Assembly: GCA_949128115.1 (NCBI GenBank)
Contig: OX421966.1
Span: 53,503,416-53,567,415, forward strand
Reading direction: 5' to 3'
DNA: 64,000 bases
Source: Anaspis maculata
Lineage: Eukaryota > Arthropoda > Insecta > Coleoptera > Scraptiidae
Made by a program: the position numbers and the translations under genes
Notes under the pieces: generated by a model
Database searches by the model: none
The model's input: only the letters and a program-made list of their open reading frames with translations
Told to the model about the DNA's origin: nothing
Shown here: piece by piece, positions 40,009-54,454 of the stretch
How the letters are laid out: the number at the start of each line of letters is the position of its first letter
How positions within the stretch are numbered: position 1 is the first letter of the stretch

Positions 40009-40974
40009 CTAGACGGCGACTGGTCGTTTTGGCAGAATTCCACGCAATTCTTCCTCAGACAGCTTTTTAAATTGATTATCGGCCGATTTCAGGCACAAGG
40101 ACAACCAGAATTTGCTATTTCTGTCAATCTTCTCATCCGTGACCGATATGTCTCGGATATGATCGATCAGACTGCTAGTTTCCTGCGGATGATTCGTCGA
40201 CATAATATGTCCGTTTTGGAGCAGCTGCATGGCAGCCGTCTCGACGTCTCCGGCAGATCTGGTTTCTAGCAATTCTCGCAGGCATCTCATCAGAGCCGTG
40301 GTCAGATAATCGTAGTGCTCGCCGTCCACCGTTCTGGCCTTGAACAGGAAATCACCCATTATGGCCACCGAGACGGCAAAGTACTCGGGTTTCATGGTTC
40401 TGACTGACTCACGGGCTGAAAAAAAAAATTGGATTAGAACAATATAAAACGGTTATATGAAGAGAAAGATTATGCTGGGATTCGTTCAGGTGGGCACTAC
40501 TTACTTATGAAGAGCCTTTCGAGATACGCCAGGAATAAGTCTTTCAGATTTTGCGAGTTCACCTCGACCTTGTAGAACGCGCGTGAGCTTGTCCACATGA
40601 CGAATTTGGTCGCAAGTTCAGCGTCGTACAGACACCTGACGTAGAGGCACTTTATCGTCTCGCTGGAAAAAAAAATCGGCGTTATTCTCTCACTAACATC
40701 AGTTGAATTTGAAGATCACTCACCTGACTTCTTCCTGTGTTGTTACGCTCTTGGACCAGAACTCAAGTAGAAACTTGGTTTTTTGGGTGAACTTGATACC
40801 GTCATCCGCCTGATCCAATAAGGAGAGTCTCCTAGCCAGCTCGTCCACCATTTTGCACTCTGGTGTAATTGGTTCCTTGTTGGGCGTTGAAGACGAAGAG
40901 GCCCGCTCGTTAACCGGCGTTACCTCTCCAGGTCTCCCAGCGCCACGTCCACAACTCACTTTTGCTTGATTCAT
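40009..40974 (-). CDS. G24: MIF4G-like array protein, consensus sequence
   Basis: Exons are 40974-40724, 40662-40505 and 40415-40009. No amino-acid change. Type I; it begins the third type I run. Confidence 0.85.
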
Positions 40975-41693
40975 GGTTGATGGAGAAAACTTTTTAGAAA
41001 CACAATTTATACACACACGATGCTTTCGGTAAGACTGATCGACTGGGAATGGAAGAGGGCATATTCGAGGGAGGCCCTTTATACTTTCTAGCTGTGCCCA
41101 CTTCGAAATACCGTCAGGCAACCTTCCATTGTCTCGCGAAACACAAAAGCCACTTTCGTTCCTTTGTCGCTTTGTACGAGAAGGCTCGGGCCATAAAGGC
41201 ATTCGGATTATGGTCAGTTTCGATTGTGGATTGTTCTGGAAAAATCCATTTCGGGTACCTACCCATCACCTGTCTATCCACGTGGGCTCACTATCGATTT
41301 TTTTTTTCCGATATATAGCCTTGTCGATCAAGACATTCCCAAAACGACTGGCAACCTGAGATTTCGGGAAGAGATTTCAGGATCAAAGGAGGACGTAGGT
41401 GGGAATTGAATGGGAAGCAAATTCATCAGTAGCGATTTATTCAAGTCACCCATCCACCCACGTGGGCTCACCATCGATTTTTTTTCCTCCGTTTTTTTTT
41501 TTTCGGGTATATAGCCTTGTCGATCAAAACATCCCCAGAACGACCGGCAACCCGAGATTTCGGTATGAGATTTCAGGATCAAAGGAGGGCGTAGGTGGGA
41601 ATTGAATGAAAAGCAAATTTATCAGTAGCGATTTATTCAAGTGAAAAAAATATATATACATATGTGACCAGTTATTGATCAGAAGCAGGTCGT

Positions 41694-42659
41694 CTAGACG
41701 GCGACTGGTCGTTTTGGCAGAATTCCACGCAATTCTTCCTCAGACAGCTTTTTAAATTGATTATCGGCCGATTTCAGGCACAAGGACAACCAGAATTTGC
41801 TATTTCTGTCAATCTTCTCATCCGTGACCGATATGTCTCGGATATGATCGATCAGACTGCTAGTTTCCTGCGGATGATTCGTCGACATAATATGTCCGTT
41901 TTGGAGCAGCTGCATGGCAGCCGTCTCGACGTCTCCGGCAGATCTGGTTTCTAGCAATTCTCGCAGGCATCTCATCAGAGCCGTGGTCAGATAATCGTAG
42001 TGCTCGCCGTCCACCGTTCTGGCCTTGAACAGGAAATCACCCATTATGGCCACCGAGACGGCAAAGTACTCGGGTTTCATGGTTCTGACTGACTCACGGG
42101 CTGAAAAAAAAAATTGGATTAGAACAATATAAAACGGTTATATGAAGAGAAAGATTATGCTGGGATTCGTTCAGGTGGGCACTACTTACTTATGAAGAGC
42201 CTTTCGAGATACGCCAGGAATAAGTCTTTCAGATTTTGCGAGTTCACCTCGACCTTGTAGAACGCGCGTGAGCTTGTCCACATGACGAATTTGGTCGCAA
42301 GTTCAGCGTCGTACAGACACCTGACGTAGAGGCACTTTATCGTCTCGCTGGAAAAAAAAATCGGCGTTATTCTCTCACTAACATCAGTTGAATTTGAAGA
42401 TCACTCACTTGACTTCTTCCTGTGTTGTTACGCTCTTGGACCAGAACTCAAGTAGAAACTTGGTTTTTTGGGTGAACTTGATACCGTCATCCGCCTGATC
42501 CAATAAGGAGAGTCTCCTAGCCAGCTCGTCCACCATTTTGCACTCTGGTGTAATTGGTTCCTTGTTGGGCGTTGAAGACGAAGAGGCCCGCTCGTTAACC
42601 GGCGTTACCTCTCCAGGTCTCCCAGCGCCACGTCCACAACTCACTTTTGCTTGATTCAT
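41694..42659 (-). CDS. G25: MIF4G-like array protein, S84N
   Basis: Exons are 42659-42409, 42347-42190 and 42100-41694. S84N is the only protein change. Type I. Confidence 0.85.
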
Positions 42660-43378
42660 GGTTGATGGAGAAAACTTTTTAGAAACACAATTTATACACA
42701 CACGATGCTTTCGGTAAGACTGATCGACTGGGAATGGAAGAGGGCATATTCGAGGGAGGCCCTTTATACTTTCTAGCTGTGCCCACTTCGAAATACCGTC
42801 AGGCAACCTTCCATTGTCTCGCGAAACACAAAAGCCACTTTCGTTCCTTTGTCGCTTTGTACGAGAAGGCTCGGGCCATAAAGGCATTCGGATTATGGTC
42901 AGTTTCGATTGTGGATTGTTCTGGAAAAATCCATTTCGGGTACCTACCCATCACCTGTCTATCCACGTGGGCTCACTATCGATTTTTTTTTTCCGATATA
43001 TAGCCTTGTCGATCAAGACATTCCCAAAACGACTGGCAACCTGAGATTTCGGGAAGAGATTTCAGGATCAAAGGAGGACGTAGGTGGGAATTGAATGGGA
43101 AGCAAATTCATCAGTAGCGATTTATTCAAGTCACCCATCCACCCACGTGGGCTCACCATCGATTTTTTTTCCTCCGTTTTTTTTTTTTCGGGTATATAGC
43201 CTTGTCGATCAAAACATCCCCAGAACGACCGGCAACCCGAGATTTCGGTATGAGATTTCAGGATCAAAGGAGGGCGTAGGTGGGAATTGAATGAAAAGCA
43301 AATTTATCAGTAGCGATTTATTCAAGTGAAAAAAATATATATACATATGTGACCAGTTATTGATCAGAAGCAGGTCGT

Positions 43379-44344
43379 CTAGACGGCGACTGGTCGTTTT
43401 GGCAGAATTCCACGCAATTCTTCCTCAGACAGCTTTTTAAATTGATTATCGGCCGATTTCAGGCACAAGGACAACCAGAATTTGCTATTTCTGTCAATCT
43501 TCTCATCCGTGACCGATATGTCTCGGATATGATCGATCAGACTGCTAGTTTCCTGCGGATGATTCGTCGACATAATATGTCCGTTTTGGAGCAGCTGCAT
43601 GGCAGCCGTCTCGACGTCTCCGGCAGATCTGGTTTCTAGCAATTCTCGCAGGCATCTCATCAGAGCCGTGGTCAGATAATCGTAGTGCTCGCCGTCCACC
43701 GTTCTGGCCTTGAACAGGAAATCACCCATTATGGCCACCGAGACGGCAAAGTACTCGGGTTTCATGGTTCTGACTGACTCACGGGCTGAAAAAAAAAATT
43801 GGATTAGAACAATATAAAACGGTTATATGAAGAGAAAGATTATGCTGGGATTCGTTCAGGTGGGCACTACTTACTTATGAAGAGCCTTTCGAGATACGCC
43901 AGGAATAAGTCTTTCAGATTTTGCGAGTTCACCTCGACCTTGTAGAACGCGCGTGAGCTTGTCCACATGACGAATTTGGTCGCAAGTTCAGCGTCGTACA
44001 GACACCTGACGTAGAGGCACTTTATCGTCTCGCTGGAAAAAAAAATCGGCGTTATTCTCTCACTAACATCAGTTGAATTTGAAGATCACTCACCTGACTT
44101 CTTCCTGTGTTGTTACGCTCTTGGACCAGAACTCAAGTAGAAACTTGGTTTTTTGGGTGAACTTGATACCGTCATCCGCCTGATCCAATAAGGAGAGTCT
44201 CCTAGCCAGCTCGTCCACCATTTTGCACTCTGGTGTAATTGGTTCCTTGTTGGGCGTTGAAGACGAAGAGGCCCGCTCGTTAACCGGCGTTACCTCTCCA
44301 GGTCTCCCAGCGCCACGTCCACAACTCACTTTTGCTTGATTCAT
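43379..44344 (-). CDS. G26: MIF4G-like array protein, consensus sequence
   Basis: Exons are 44344-44094, 44032-43875 and 43785-43379. No amino-acid change. Type I. Confidence 0.85.
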
Positions 44345-45061
44345 GGTTGATGGAGAAAACTTTTTAGAAACACAATTTATACACACACGATGCTTTCGGT
44401 AAGACTGATCGACTGGGAATGGAAGAGGGCATATTCGAGGGAGGCCCTTTATACTTTCTAGCTGTGCCCACTTCGAAATACCGTCAGGCAACCTTCCATT
44501 GTCTCGCGAAACACAAAAGCCACTTTCGTTCCTTTGTCGCTTTGTACGAGAAGGCTCGGGCCATAAAGGCATTCGGATTATGGTCAGTTTCGATTGTGGA
44601 TTGTTCTGGAAAAATCCATTTCGGGTACCTACCCATCACCTGTCTATCCACGTGGGCTCACTATCGATTTTTTTTTCCGATATATAGCCTTGTCGATCAA
44701 GACATTCCCAAAACGACTGGCAACCTGAGATTTCGGGAAGAGATTTCAGGATCAAAGGAGGACGTAGGTGGGAATTGAATGGGAAGCAAATTCATCAGTA
44801 GCGATTTATTCAAGTCACCCATCCACCCACGTGGGCTCACCATCGATTTTTTTTCCTCGTTTTTTTTTTTTCGGGTATATAGCCTTGTCGATCAAAACAT
44901 CCCCAGAACGACCGGCAACCCGAGATTTCGGTATGAGATTTCAGGATCAAAGGAGGGCGTAGGTGGGAATTGAATGAAAAGCAAATTTATCAGTAGCGAT
45001 TTATTCAAGTGAAAAAAATATATATACATATGTGACCAGTTATTGATCAGAAGCAGGTCGT

Positions 45062-46027
45062 CTAGACGGCGACTGGTCGTTTTGGCAGAATTCCACGCAA
45101 TTCTTCCTCAGACAGCTTTTTAAATTGATTATCGGCCGATTTCAGGCACAAGGACAACCAGAATTTGCTATTTCTGTCAATCTTCTCATCCGTGACCGAT
45201 ATGTCTCGGATATGATCGATCAGACTGCTAGTTTCCTGCGGATGATTCGTCGACATAATATGTCCGTTTTGGAGCAGCTGCATGGCAGCCGTCTCGACGT
45301 CTCCGGCAGATCTGGTTTCTAGCAATTCTCGCAGGCATCTCATCAGAGCCGTGGTCAGATAATCGTAGTGCTCGCCGTCCACCGTTCTGGCCTTGAACAG
45401 GAAATCACCCATTATGGCCACCGAGACGGCAAAGTACTCGGGTTTCATGGTTCTGACTGACTCACGGGCTGAAAAAAAAAATTGGATTAGAACAATATAA
45501 AACGGTTATATGAAGAGAAAGATTATGCTGGGATTCGTTCAGGTGGGCACTACTTACTTATGAAGAGCCTTTCGAGATACGCCAGGAATAAGTCTTTCAG
45601 ATTTTGCGAGTTCACCTCGACCTTGTAGAACGCGCGTGAGCTTGTCCACATGACGAATTTGGTCGCAAGTTCAGCGTCGTACAGACACCTGACGTAGAGG
45701 CACTTTATCGTCTCGCTGGAAAAAAAAATCGGCGTTATTCTCTCACTAACATCAGTTGAATTTGAAGATCACTCACCTGACTTCTTCCTGTGTTGTTACG
45801 CTCTTGGACCAGAACTCAAGTAGAAACTTGGTTTTTTGGGTGAACTTGATACCGTCATCCGCCTGATCCAATAAGGAGAGTCTCCTAGCCAGCTCGTCCA
45901 CCATTTTGCACTCTGGTGTAATTGGTTCCTTGTTGGGCGTTGAAGACGAAGAGGCCCGCTCGTTAACCGGCGTTACCTCTCCAGGTCTCCCAGCGCCACG
46001 TCCACAACTCACTTTTGCTTGATTCAT
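45062..46027 (-). CDS. G27: MIF4G-like array protein, consensus sequence
   Basis: Exons are 46027-45777, 45715-45558 and 45468-45062. No amino-acid change. The spacer downstream of this gene has lost one C in the subrepeat tract near 44858 (CCTCG instead of CCTCCG). Type I. Confidence 0.85.
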
Positions 46028-46746
46028 GGTTGATGGAGAAAACTTTTTAGAAACACAATTTATACACACACGATGCTTTCGGTAAGACTGATCGACTGGG
46101 AATGGAAGAGGGCATATTCGAGGGAGGCCCTTTATACTTTCTAGCTGTGCCCACTTCGAAATACCGTCAGGCAACCTTCCATTGTCTCGCGAAACACAAA
46201 AGCCACTTTCGTTCCTTTGTCGCTTTGTACGAGAAGGCTCGGGCCATAAAGGCATTCGGATTATGGTCAGTTTCGATTGTGGATTGTTCTGGAAAAATCC
46301 ATTTCGGGTACCTACCCATCACCTGTCTATCCACGTGGGCTCACTATCGATTTTTTTTTTCCGATATATAGCCTTGTCGATCAAGACATTCCCAAAACGA
46401 CTGGCAACCTGAGATTTCGGGAAGAGATTTCAGGATCAAAGGAGGACGTAGGTGGGAATTGAATGGGAAGCAAATTCATCAGTAGCGATTTATTCAAGTC
46501 ACCCATCCACCCACGTGGGCTCACCATCGATTTTTTTTCCTCCGTTTTTTTTTTTTCGGGTATATAGCCTTGTCGATCAAAACATCCCCAGAACGACCGG
46601 CAACCCGAGATTTCGGTATGAGATTTCAGGATCAAAGGAGGGCGTAGGTGGGAATTGAATGAAAAGCAAATTTATCAGTAGCGATTTATTCAAGTGAAAA
46701 AAATATATATACATATGTGACCAGTTATTGATCAGAAGCAGGTCGT

Positions 46747-47712
46747 CTAGACGGCGACTGGTCGTTTTGGCAGAATTCCACGCAATTCTTCCTCAGACAG
46801 CTTTTTAAATTGATTATCGGCCGATTTCAGGCACAAGGACAACCAGAATTTGCTATTTCTGTCAATCTTCTCATCCGTGACCGATATGTCTCGGATATGA
46901 TCGATCAGACTGCTAGTTTCCTGCGGATGATTCGTCGACATAATATGTCCGTTTTGGAGCAGCTGCATGGCAGCCGTCTCGACGTCTCCGGCAGATCTGG
47001 TTTCTAGCAATTCTCGCAGGCATCTCATCAGAGCCGTGGTCAGATAATCGTAGTGCTCGCCGTCCACCGTTCTGGCCTTGAACAGGAAATCACCCATTAT
47101 GGCCACCGAGACGGCAAAGTACTCGGGTTTCATGGTTCTGACTGACTCACGGGCTGAAAAAAAAAATTGGATTAGAACAATATAAAACGGTTATATGAAG
47201 AGAAAGATTATGCTGGGATTCGTTCAGGTGGGCACTACTTACTTATGAAGAGCCTTTCGAGATACGCCAGGAATAAGTCTTTCAGATTTTGCGAGTTCAC
47301 CTCGACCTTGTAGAACGCGCGTGAGCTTGTCCACATGACGAATTTGGTCGCAAGTTCAGCGTCGTACAGACACCTGACGTAGAGGCACTTTATCGTCTCG
47401 CTGGAAAAAAAAATCGGCGTTATTCTCTCACTAACATCAGTTGAATTTGAAGATCACTCACCTGACTTCTTCCTGTGTTGTTACGCTCTTGGACCAGAAC
47501 TCAAGTAGAAACTTGGTTTTTTGGGTGAACTTGATACCGTCATCCGCCTGATCCAATAAGGAGAGTCTCCTAGCCAGCTCGTCCACCATTTTGCACTCTG
47601 GTGTAATTGGTTCCTTGTTGGGCGTTGAAGACGAAGAGGCCCGCTCGTTAACCGGCGTTACCTCTCCAGGTCTCCCAGCGCCACGTCCACAACTCACTTT
47701 TGCTTGATTCAT
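46747..47712 (-). CDS. G28: MIF4G-like array protein, consensus sequence
   Basis: Exons are 47712-47462, 47400-47243 and 47153-46747. No amino-acid change. Type I. Confidence 0.85.
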
Positions 47713-48430
47713 GGTTGATGGAGAAAACTTTTTAGAAACACAATTTATACACACACGATGCTTTCGGTAAGACTGATCGACTGGGAATGGAAGAGGGCAT
47801 ATTCGAGGGAGGCCCTTTATACTTTCTAGCTGTGCCCACTTCGAAATACCGTCAGGCAACCTTCCATTGTCTCGCGAAACACAAAAGCCACTTTCGTTCC
47901 TTTGTCGCTTTGTACGAGAAGGCTCGGGCCATAAAGGCATTCGGATTATGGTCAGTTTCGATTGTGGATTGTTCTGGAAAAATCCATTTCGGGTACCTAC
48001 CCATCACCTGTCTATCCACGTGGGCTCACTATCGATTTTTTTTTCCGATATATAGCCTTGTCGATCAAGACATTCCCAAAACGACTGGCAACCTGAGATT
48101 TCGGGAAGAGATTTCAGGATCAAAGGAGGACGTAGGTGGGAATTGAATGGGAAGCAAATTCATCAGTAGCGATTTATTCAAGTCACCCATCCACCCACGT
48201 GGGCTCACCATCGATTTTTTTTCCTCCGTTTTTTTTTTTTCGGGTATATAGCCTTGTCGATCAAAACATCCCCAGAACGACCGGCAACCCGAGATTTCGG
48301 TATGAGATTTCAGGATCAAAGGAGGGCGTAGGTGGGAATTGAATGAAAAGCAAATTTATCAGTAGCGATTTATTCAAGTGAAAAAAATATATATACATAT
48401 GTGACCAGTTATTGATCAGAAGCAGGTCGT

Positions 48431-49396
48431 CTAGACGGCGACTGGTCGTTTTGGCAGAATTCCACGCAATTCTTCCTCAGACAGCTTTTTAAATTGATTA
48501 TCGGCCGATTTCAGGCACAAGGACAACCAGAATTTGCTATTTCTGTCAATCTTCTCATCCGTGACCGATATGTCTCGGATATGATCGATCAGACTGCTAG
48601 TTTCCTGCGGATGATTCGTCGACATAATATGTCCGTTTTGGAGCAGCTGCATGGCAGCCGTCTCGACGTCTCCGGCAGATCTGGTTTCTAGCAATTCTCG
48701 CAGGCATCTCATCAGAGCCGTGGTCAGATAATCGTAGTGCTCGCCGTCCACCGTTCTGGCCTTGAACAGGAAATCACCCATTATGGCCACCGAGACGGCA
48801 AAGTACTCGGGTTTCATGGTTCTGACTGACTCACGGGCTGAAAAAAAAAATTGGATTAGAACAATATAAAACGGTTATATGAAGAGAAAGATTATGCTGG
48901 GATTCGTTCAGGTGGGCACTACTTACTTATGAAGAGCCTTTCGAGATACGCCAGGAATAAGTCTTTCAGATTTTGCGAGTTCACCTCGACCTTGTAGAAC
49001 GCGCGTGAGCTTGTCCACATGACGAATTTGGTCGCAAGTTCAGCGTCGTACAGACACCTGACGTAGAGGCACTTTATCGTCTCGCTGGAAAAAAAAATCG
49101 GCGTTATTCTCTCACTAACATCAGTTGAATTTGAAGATCACTCACCTGACTTCTTCCTGTGTTGTTACGCTCTTGGACCAGAACTCAAGTAGAAACTTGG
49201 TTTTTTGGGTGAACTTGATACCGTCATCCGCCTGATCCAATAAGGAGAGTCTCCTAGCCAGCTCGTCCACCATTTTGCACTCTGGTGTAATTGGTTCCTT
49301 GTTGGGCGTTGAAGACGAAGAGGCCCGCTCGTTAACCGGCGTTACCTCTCCAGGTCTCCCAGCGCCACGTCCACAACTCACTTTTGCTTGATTCAT
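48431..49396 (-). CDS. G29: MIF4G-like array protein, consensus; mosaic upstream region
   Basis: Exons are 49396-49146, 49084-48927 and 48837-48431. The protein is unchanged (Ser84). Its upstream region is a hybrid: TCAGTC is intact near the gene, but farther out it has the TGA haplotype of G13, G15 and G19. It lies directly left of the third type II block. Confidence 0.85.
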
Positions 49397-50116
49397 GGTT
49401 GATGGAGAAAACTTTTTAGAAACACAATTTATACACACACGATGCTTTCGGTAAGACTGATCGACTGGGAATGGAAGAGGGCATATTCGAGGGAGGCCCT
49501 TTATACTTTCTAGCTGTGCTCACTTCGAAATACCGTCAGGTAACCTTCCATTGTCTCGCGAAACACAAAAGCCACTTTCGTTCCTTTGTCGCTTTGTACG
49601 AGAAGGCTCGGGCCATGAAGGCATTCGGATTATGGTCAGTTTCGATTGTGGATTGTTCTGGAAAAATCCATTTCGGGTACCTACTCATCACCTGTCTATC
49701 CACGTGGGCTCACTATCGATTTTTTTTTTTCGGATATATAGCCTTGTCGATCAAGACATTCCCAAAACGACTGGCAACCTGAGATTTCGGGAAGAGATTT
49801 CAGGATCAAAGGAGGACGTAGGTGGGAATTGAATGAGAAGCAAATTCATCAGTAGCGATTTATTCAAGTCACCCATCCACCCACGTGGGCTCACCATCGA
49901 TTTTTTTTCCTCCGTTTTTTTTTTTTCGGGTATATAGCCTTGTCGATCAAAACATCCCCAGAACGACCGGCAACCCGAGATTTCGGTATGAGATTTCAGG
50001 ATCAAAGGAGGGCGTAGGTGGGAATTGAATGAAAAGCAAATTTATCAGTAGCGATTTATTCAAGTGAAAAAAATATATATACAAATGTGACCAGTTATTG
50101 ATCAGAAGCAGGTCGT

Positions 50117-51082
50117 CTAGACGGCGACTGGTCGTTCTGGCAGAATTCCACGCAATTCTTCCTCAGACAGCTTTTTAAATTGATTATCGGCCGATTTCAG
50201 GCACAAGGACAACCAGAATTTGCTATTTCTGTCAATCTTCTCATCCGTGACCGATATGTCTCGGATATGATCGATCAGACTGCTAGTTTCCTGCGGATGA
50301 TTCGTCGACATAATATGTCCGTTTTGGAGCAGCTGCATGACAGCCGTCTCGACGTCTCCGGCAGATCTGGTTTCTAGCAATTCTCGCAGGCATCTCATCA
50401 GAGCCGTGGTCAGATAATCGTAGTGCTCGCCGTCCACCGTTCTGGCCTTGAACAGGAAATCACCCATTATGGCCACCGAGACGGCAAAGTACTCGGGTTT
50501 CATGGTTCTGACTGACTCACGGGCTGAAAAAAAAAATTGGATTAGAACAATATGAAACGGTTATATGAAGAGAAAGATTATGTTGGGATTCGTTCAGGTG
50601 GGCACTACTTACTTATGAAGAGCCTTTCGAGATACGCCAGGAATAAGTCTTTCAGATTTTGCGAGTTCACCTCGACCTTGTAGAACGCGCGTGAGCTTGT
50701 CCACATGACGAATTTGGTCGCAAGTTCAGCGTCGTACAGACACCTGACGTAGAGGCACTTTATCGTCTCGCTGGAAAAAAAAATCGGCGTTATTCTCTCA
50801 CTAACATCAGTTGAATTTGAAGATCACTCACCTGACTTCTTCCTGTGTTGTTACGCTCTTGGACCAGAACTCAAGTAGAAACTTGGTTTTTTGGGTGAAC
50901 TTGATACCGTCATCCGCCTGATCCAATAAGGAGAGTCTCCTAGCCAGCTCGTCCACCATTTTGCACTCTGGTGTGATTGGTTCCTTGTTGGGCGTTGAAG
51001 ACGAAGAGGCCCGCTCGTTAACCGGCGTTACCTCTCCAGGTCTCCCAGCGCCACGTCCACAACTCACTTTTGCTTGATTCAT
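50117..51082 (-). CDS. G30: MIF4G-like array protein, type II (A198V, K266E)
   Basis: Exons are 51082-50832, 50770-50613 and 50523-50117. A198V is private and conservative. K266E is shared with G20. Ile155 is retained, although intron 2 is type II. Ile36 is encoded by ATC, shared only with G32. Confidence 0.85.
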
Positions 51083-51801
51083 GGTTGATGGAGAAAACTT
51101 TTTAGAAACACAATTTATACACACACGATGCTTTCGGTAAGACTGATCGACTGGGAATGGAAGAGGGCATATTCGAGGGAGGCCCTTTATACTTTCTAGC
51201 TGTGCCCACTTCGAAATACCGTCAGGTAACCTTCCATTGTCTCGCGAAACACAAAAGCCACTTTCGTTCCTTTGTCGCTTTGTACGAGAAGGCTCGGGCC
51301 ATGAAGGCATTCGGATTATGGTCAGTTTCGATTGTGGATTGTTCTGGAAAAATCCATTTCGGGTACCTACCCATCACCTGTCTATCCACGTGGGCTCACT
51401 ATCGATTTTTTTTTTCGGATATATAGCCTTGTCGATCAAGACATTCCCAAAACGACTGGCAACCTGAGATTTCGGGAAGAGATTTCAGGATCAAAGGAGG
51501 ACGTAGGTGGGAATTGAATGAGAAGCAAATTTATCAGTAGCGATTTATTCAAGTCACCCATCCACCCACGTGGGCTCACCATCGATTTTTTTTCCTCCGT
51601 TTTTTTTTTTTCGGGTATATAGCCTTGTCGATCAAAACATCCCCAGAACGACCGGCAACCCGAGATTTCGGTATGAGATTTCAGGATCAAAGGAGGGCGT
51701 AGGTGGGAATTGAATGAAAAGCAAATTTATCAGTAGCGATTTATTCAAGTGAAAAAAATATATATACATATGTGACCAGTTATTGATCAGAAGCAGGTCG
51801 T

Positions 51802-52767
51802 CTAGACGGCGACTGGTCGTTTTGGCAGAATTTCACGCAATTCTTCCTCAGACAGCTTTTTAAATTGATTATCGGCCGATTTCAGGCACAAGGACAACCA
51901 GAATTTGCTATTTCTGTCAATCTTCTCATCCGTGACCGATATGTCTCGGATATGATCGATCAGACTGCTAGTTTCCTGCGGATGATTCGTCGACATAATA
52001 TGTCCGTTTTGGAGCAGCTGCATGGCAGCCGTCTCGACGTCTCCGGCAGATCTGGTTTCTAGCAATTCTCGCAGGCATCTCATCAGAGCCGTGGTCAGAT
52101 AATCGTAGTGCTCGCCGTCCACCGTTCTGGCCTTGAACAGGAAATCACCCATCATGGCCACCGAGACGGCAAAGTACTCGGGTTTCATGGTTCTGACTGA
52201 CTCACGGGCTGAAAAAAAAAATTGGATTAGAACAATATAAAACGGTTATATGAAGAGAAAGATTATGTTGGGATTCGTTCAGGTGGGCACTACTTACTTA
52301 TGAAGAGCCTTTCGAGATACGCCAGGAATAAGTCTTTCAGATTTTGCGAGTTCACCTCGACCTTGTAGAACGCGCGTGAGCTTGTCCACATGACGAATTT
52401 GGTCGCAAGTTCAGCGTCGTACAGACACCTGACGTAGAGGCACTTTATCGTCTCGCTGGGAAAAAAAATCGGCGTTATTCTCTCACTAACATCAGTTGAA
52501 TTTGAAGATCACTCACCTGACTTCTTCCTGTGTTGTTACGCTCTTGGACCAGAACTCAAGTAGAAACTTGGTTTTTTGGGTGAACTTGATACCGTCATCC
52601 GCCTGATCCAATAAGGAGAGTCTCCTAGCCAGCTCGTCCACCATTTTGCACTCTGGTGTAATTGGTTCCTTGTTGGGCGTTGAAGACGAAGAGGCCCGCT
52701 CGTTAACCGGCGTTACCTCTCCAGGTCTCCCAGCGCCACGTCCACAACTCACTTTTGCTTGATTCAT
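51802..52767 (-). CDS. G31: MIF4G-like array protein, type II (I155M, G262E)
   Basis: Exons are 52767-52517, 52455-52298 and 52208-51802. G262E, near the C-terminus, is shared only with G33, two units away. Confidence 0.85.
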
Positions 52768-53488
52768 GGTTGATGGAGAAAACTTTTTAGAAACACAATT
52801 TATACACACACGATGCTTTCGGTAAGACTGATCGACTGGGAATGGAAGAGGGCATATTCGAGGGAGGCCCTTTATACTTTCTAGCTGTGCCCACTTCGAA
52901 ATACCGTCAGGTAACCTTCCATTGTCTCGCGAAACACAAAAGCCACTTTCGTTCCTTTGTCGCTTTGTACGAGAAGGCTCGGGCCATGAAGGCATTCGGA
53001 TTATGGTCAGTTTCGATTGTGGATTGTTCTGGAAAAATCCATTTCGGGTACCTACCCATCACCTGTCTATCCACGTGGGCTCACTATCGATTTTTTTTTT
53101 CGGATATATAGCCTTGTCGATCAAGACATTCCCAAAACGACTGGCAACCTGAGATTTCGGGAAGAGATTTCAGGATCAAAGGAGGACGTAGGTGGGAATT
53201 GAATGAGAAGCAAATTCATCAGTAGCGATTTATTCAAGTCACCCATCCACCCACGTGGGCTCACCATCGATTTTTTTTCCTCCGTTTTTTTTTTTTTTCG
53301 GGTATATAGCCTTGTCGATCAAAACATCCCCAGAACGACCGGCAACCCGAGATTTCGGTATGAGATTTCAGGATCAAAGGAGGGCGTAGGTGGGAATTGA
53401 ATGAAAAGCAAATTTATCAGTAGCGATTTATTCAAGTGAAAAAAATAAATATACATATGTGACCAGTTATTGATCAGAAGCAGGTCGT

Positions 53489-54454
53489 CTAGACGGCGAC
53501 TGGTCGTTTTGGCAGAATTCCACGCAATTCTTCCTCAGACAGCTTTTTAAATTGATTATCGGCCGATTTCAGGCACAAGGACAACCAGAATTTGCTATTT
53601 CTGTCAATCTTCTCATCCGTGACCGATATGTCTCGGATATGATCGATCAGACTGCTAGTTTCCTGCGGATGATTCGTCGACATAATATGTCCGTTTTGGA
53701 GCAGCTGCATGGCAGCCGTCTCGACGTCTCCGGCAGATCTGGTTTCTAGCAATTCTCGCAAGCATCTCATCAGAGCCGTGGTCAGATAATCGTAGTGCTC
53801 GCCGTCCACCGTTCTGGCCTTGAACAGGAAATCACCCATTATGGCCACCGAGACGGCAAAGTACTCGGGTTTCATGGTTCTGACTGACTCACGGGCTGAA
53901 AAAAAAAATTGGATTAGAACAATATGAAACGGTTATATGAAGAGAAAGATTATGTTGGGATTCGTTCAGGTGGGCACTACTTACTTATGAAGAGCCTTTC
54001 GAGATACGCCAGGAATAAGTCTTTCAGATTTTGCGAGTTCACCTCGACCTTGTAGAACGCGCGTGAGCTTGTCCACATGACGAATTTGGTCGCAAGTTCA
54101 GCGTCGTACAGACACCTGACGTAGAGGCACTTTATCGTCTCGCTGGAAAAAAAAATCGGCGTTATTCTCTCACTAACATCAGTTGAATTTGAAGATCACT
54201 CACCTGACTTCTTCCTGTGTTGTTACGCTCTTGGACCAGAACTCAAGTAGAAACTTGGTTTTTTGGGTGAACTTGATACCGTCATCCGCCTGATCCAATA
54301 AGGAGAGTCTCCTAGCCAGCTCGTCCACCATTTTGCACTCTGGTGTGATTGGTTCCTTGTTGGGCGTTGAAGACGAAGAGGCCCGCTCGTTAACCGGCGT
54401 TACCTCTCCAGGTCTCCCAGCGCCACGTCCACAACTCACTTTTGCTTGATTCAT
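53489..54454 (-). CDS. G32: MIF4G-like array protein, consensus protein, type II DNA
   Basis: Exons are 54454-54204, 54142-53985 and 53895-53489. No amino-acid change. Silent markers: Ile36 ATC (with G30) and Leu182 TTG (with G34). Intron 2 is type II. Confidence 0.85.
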
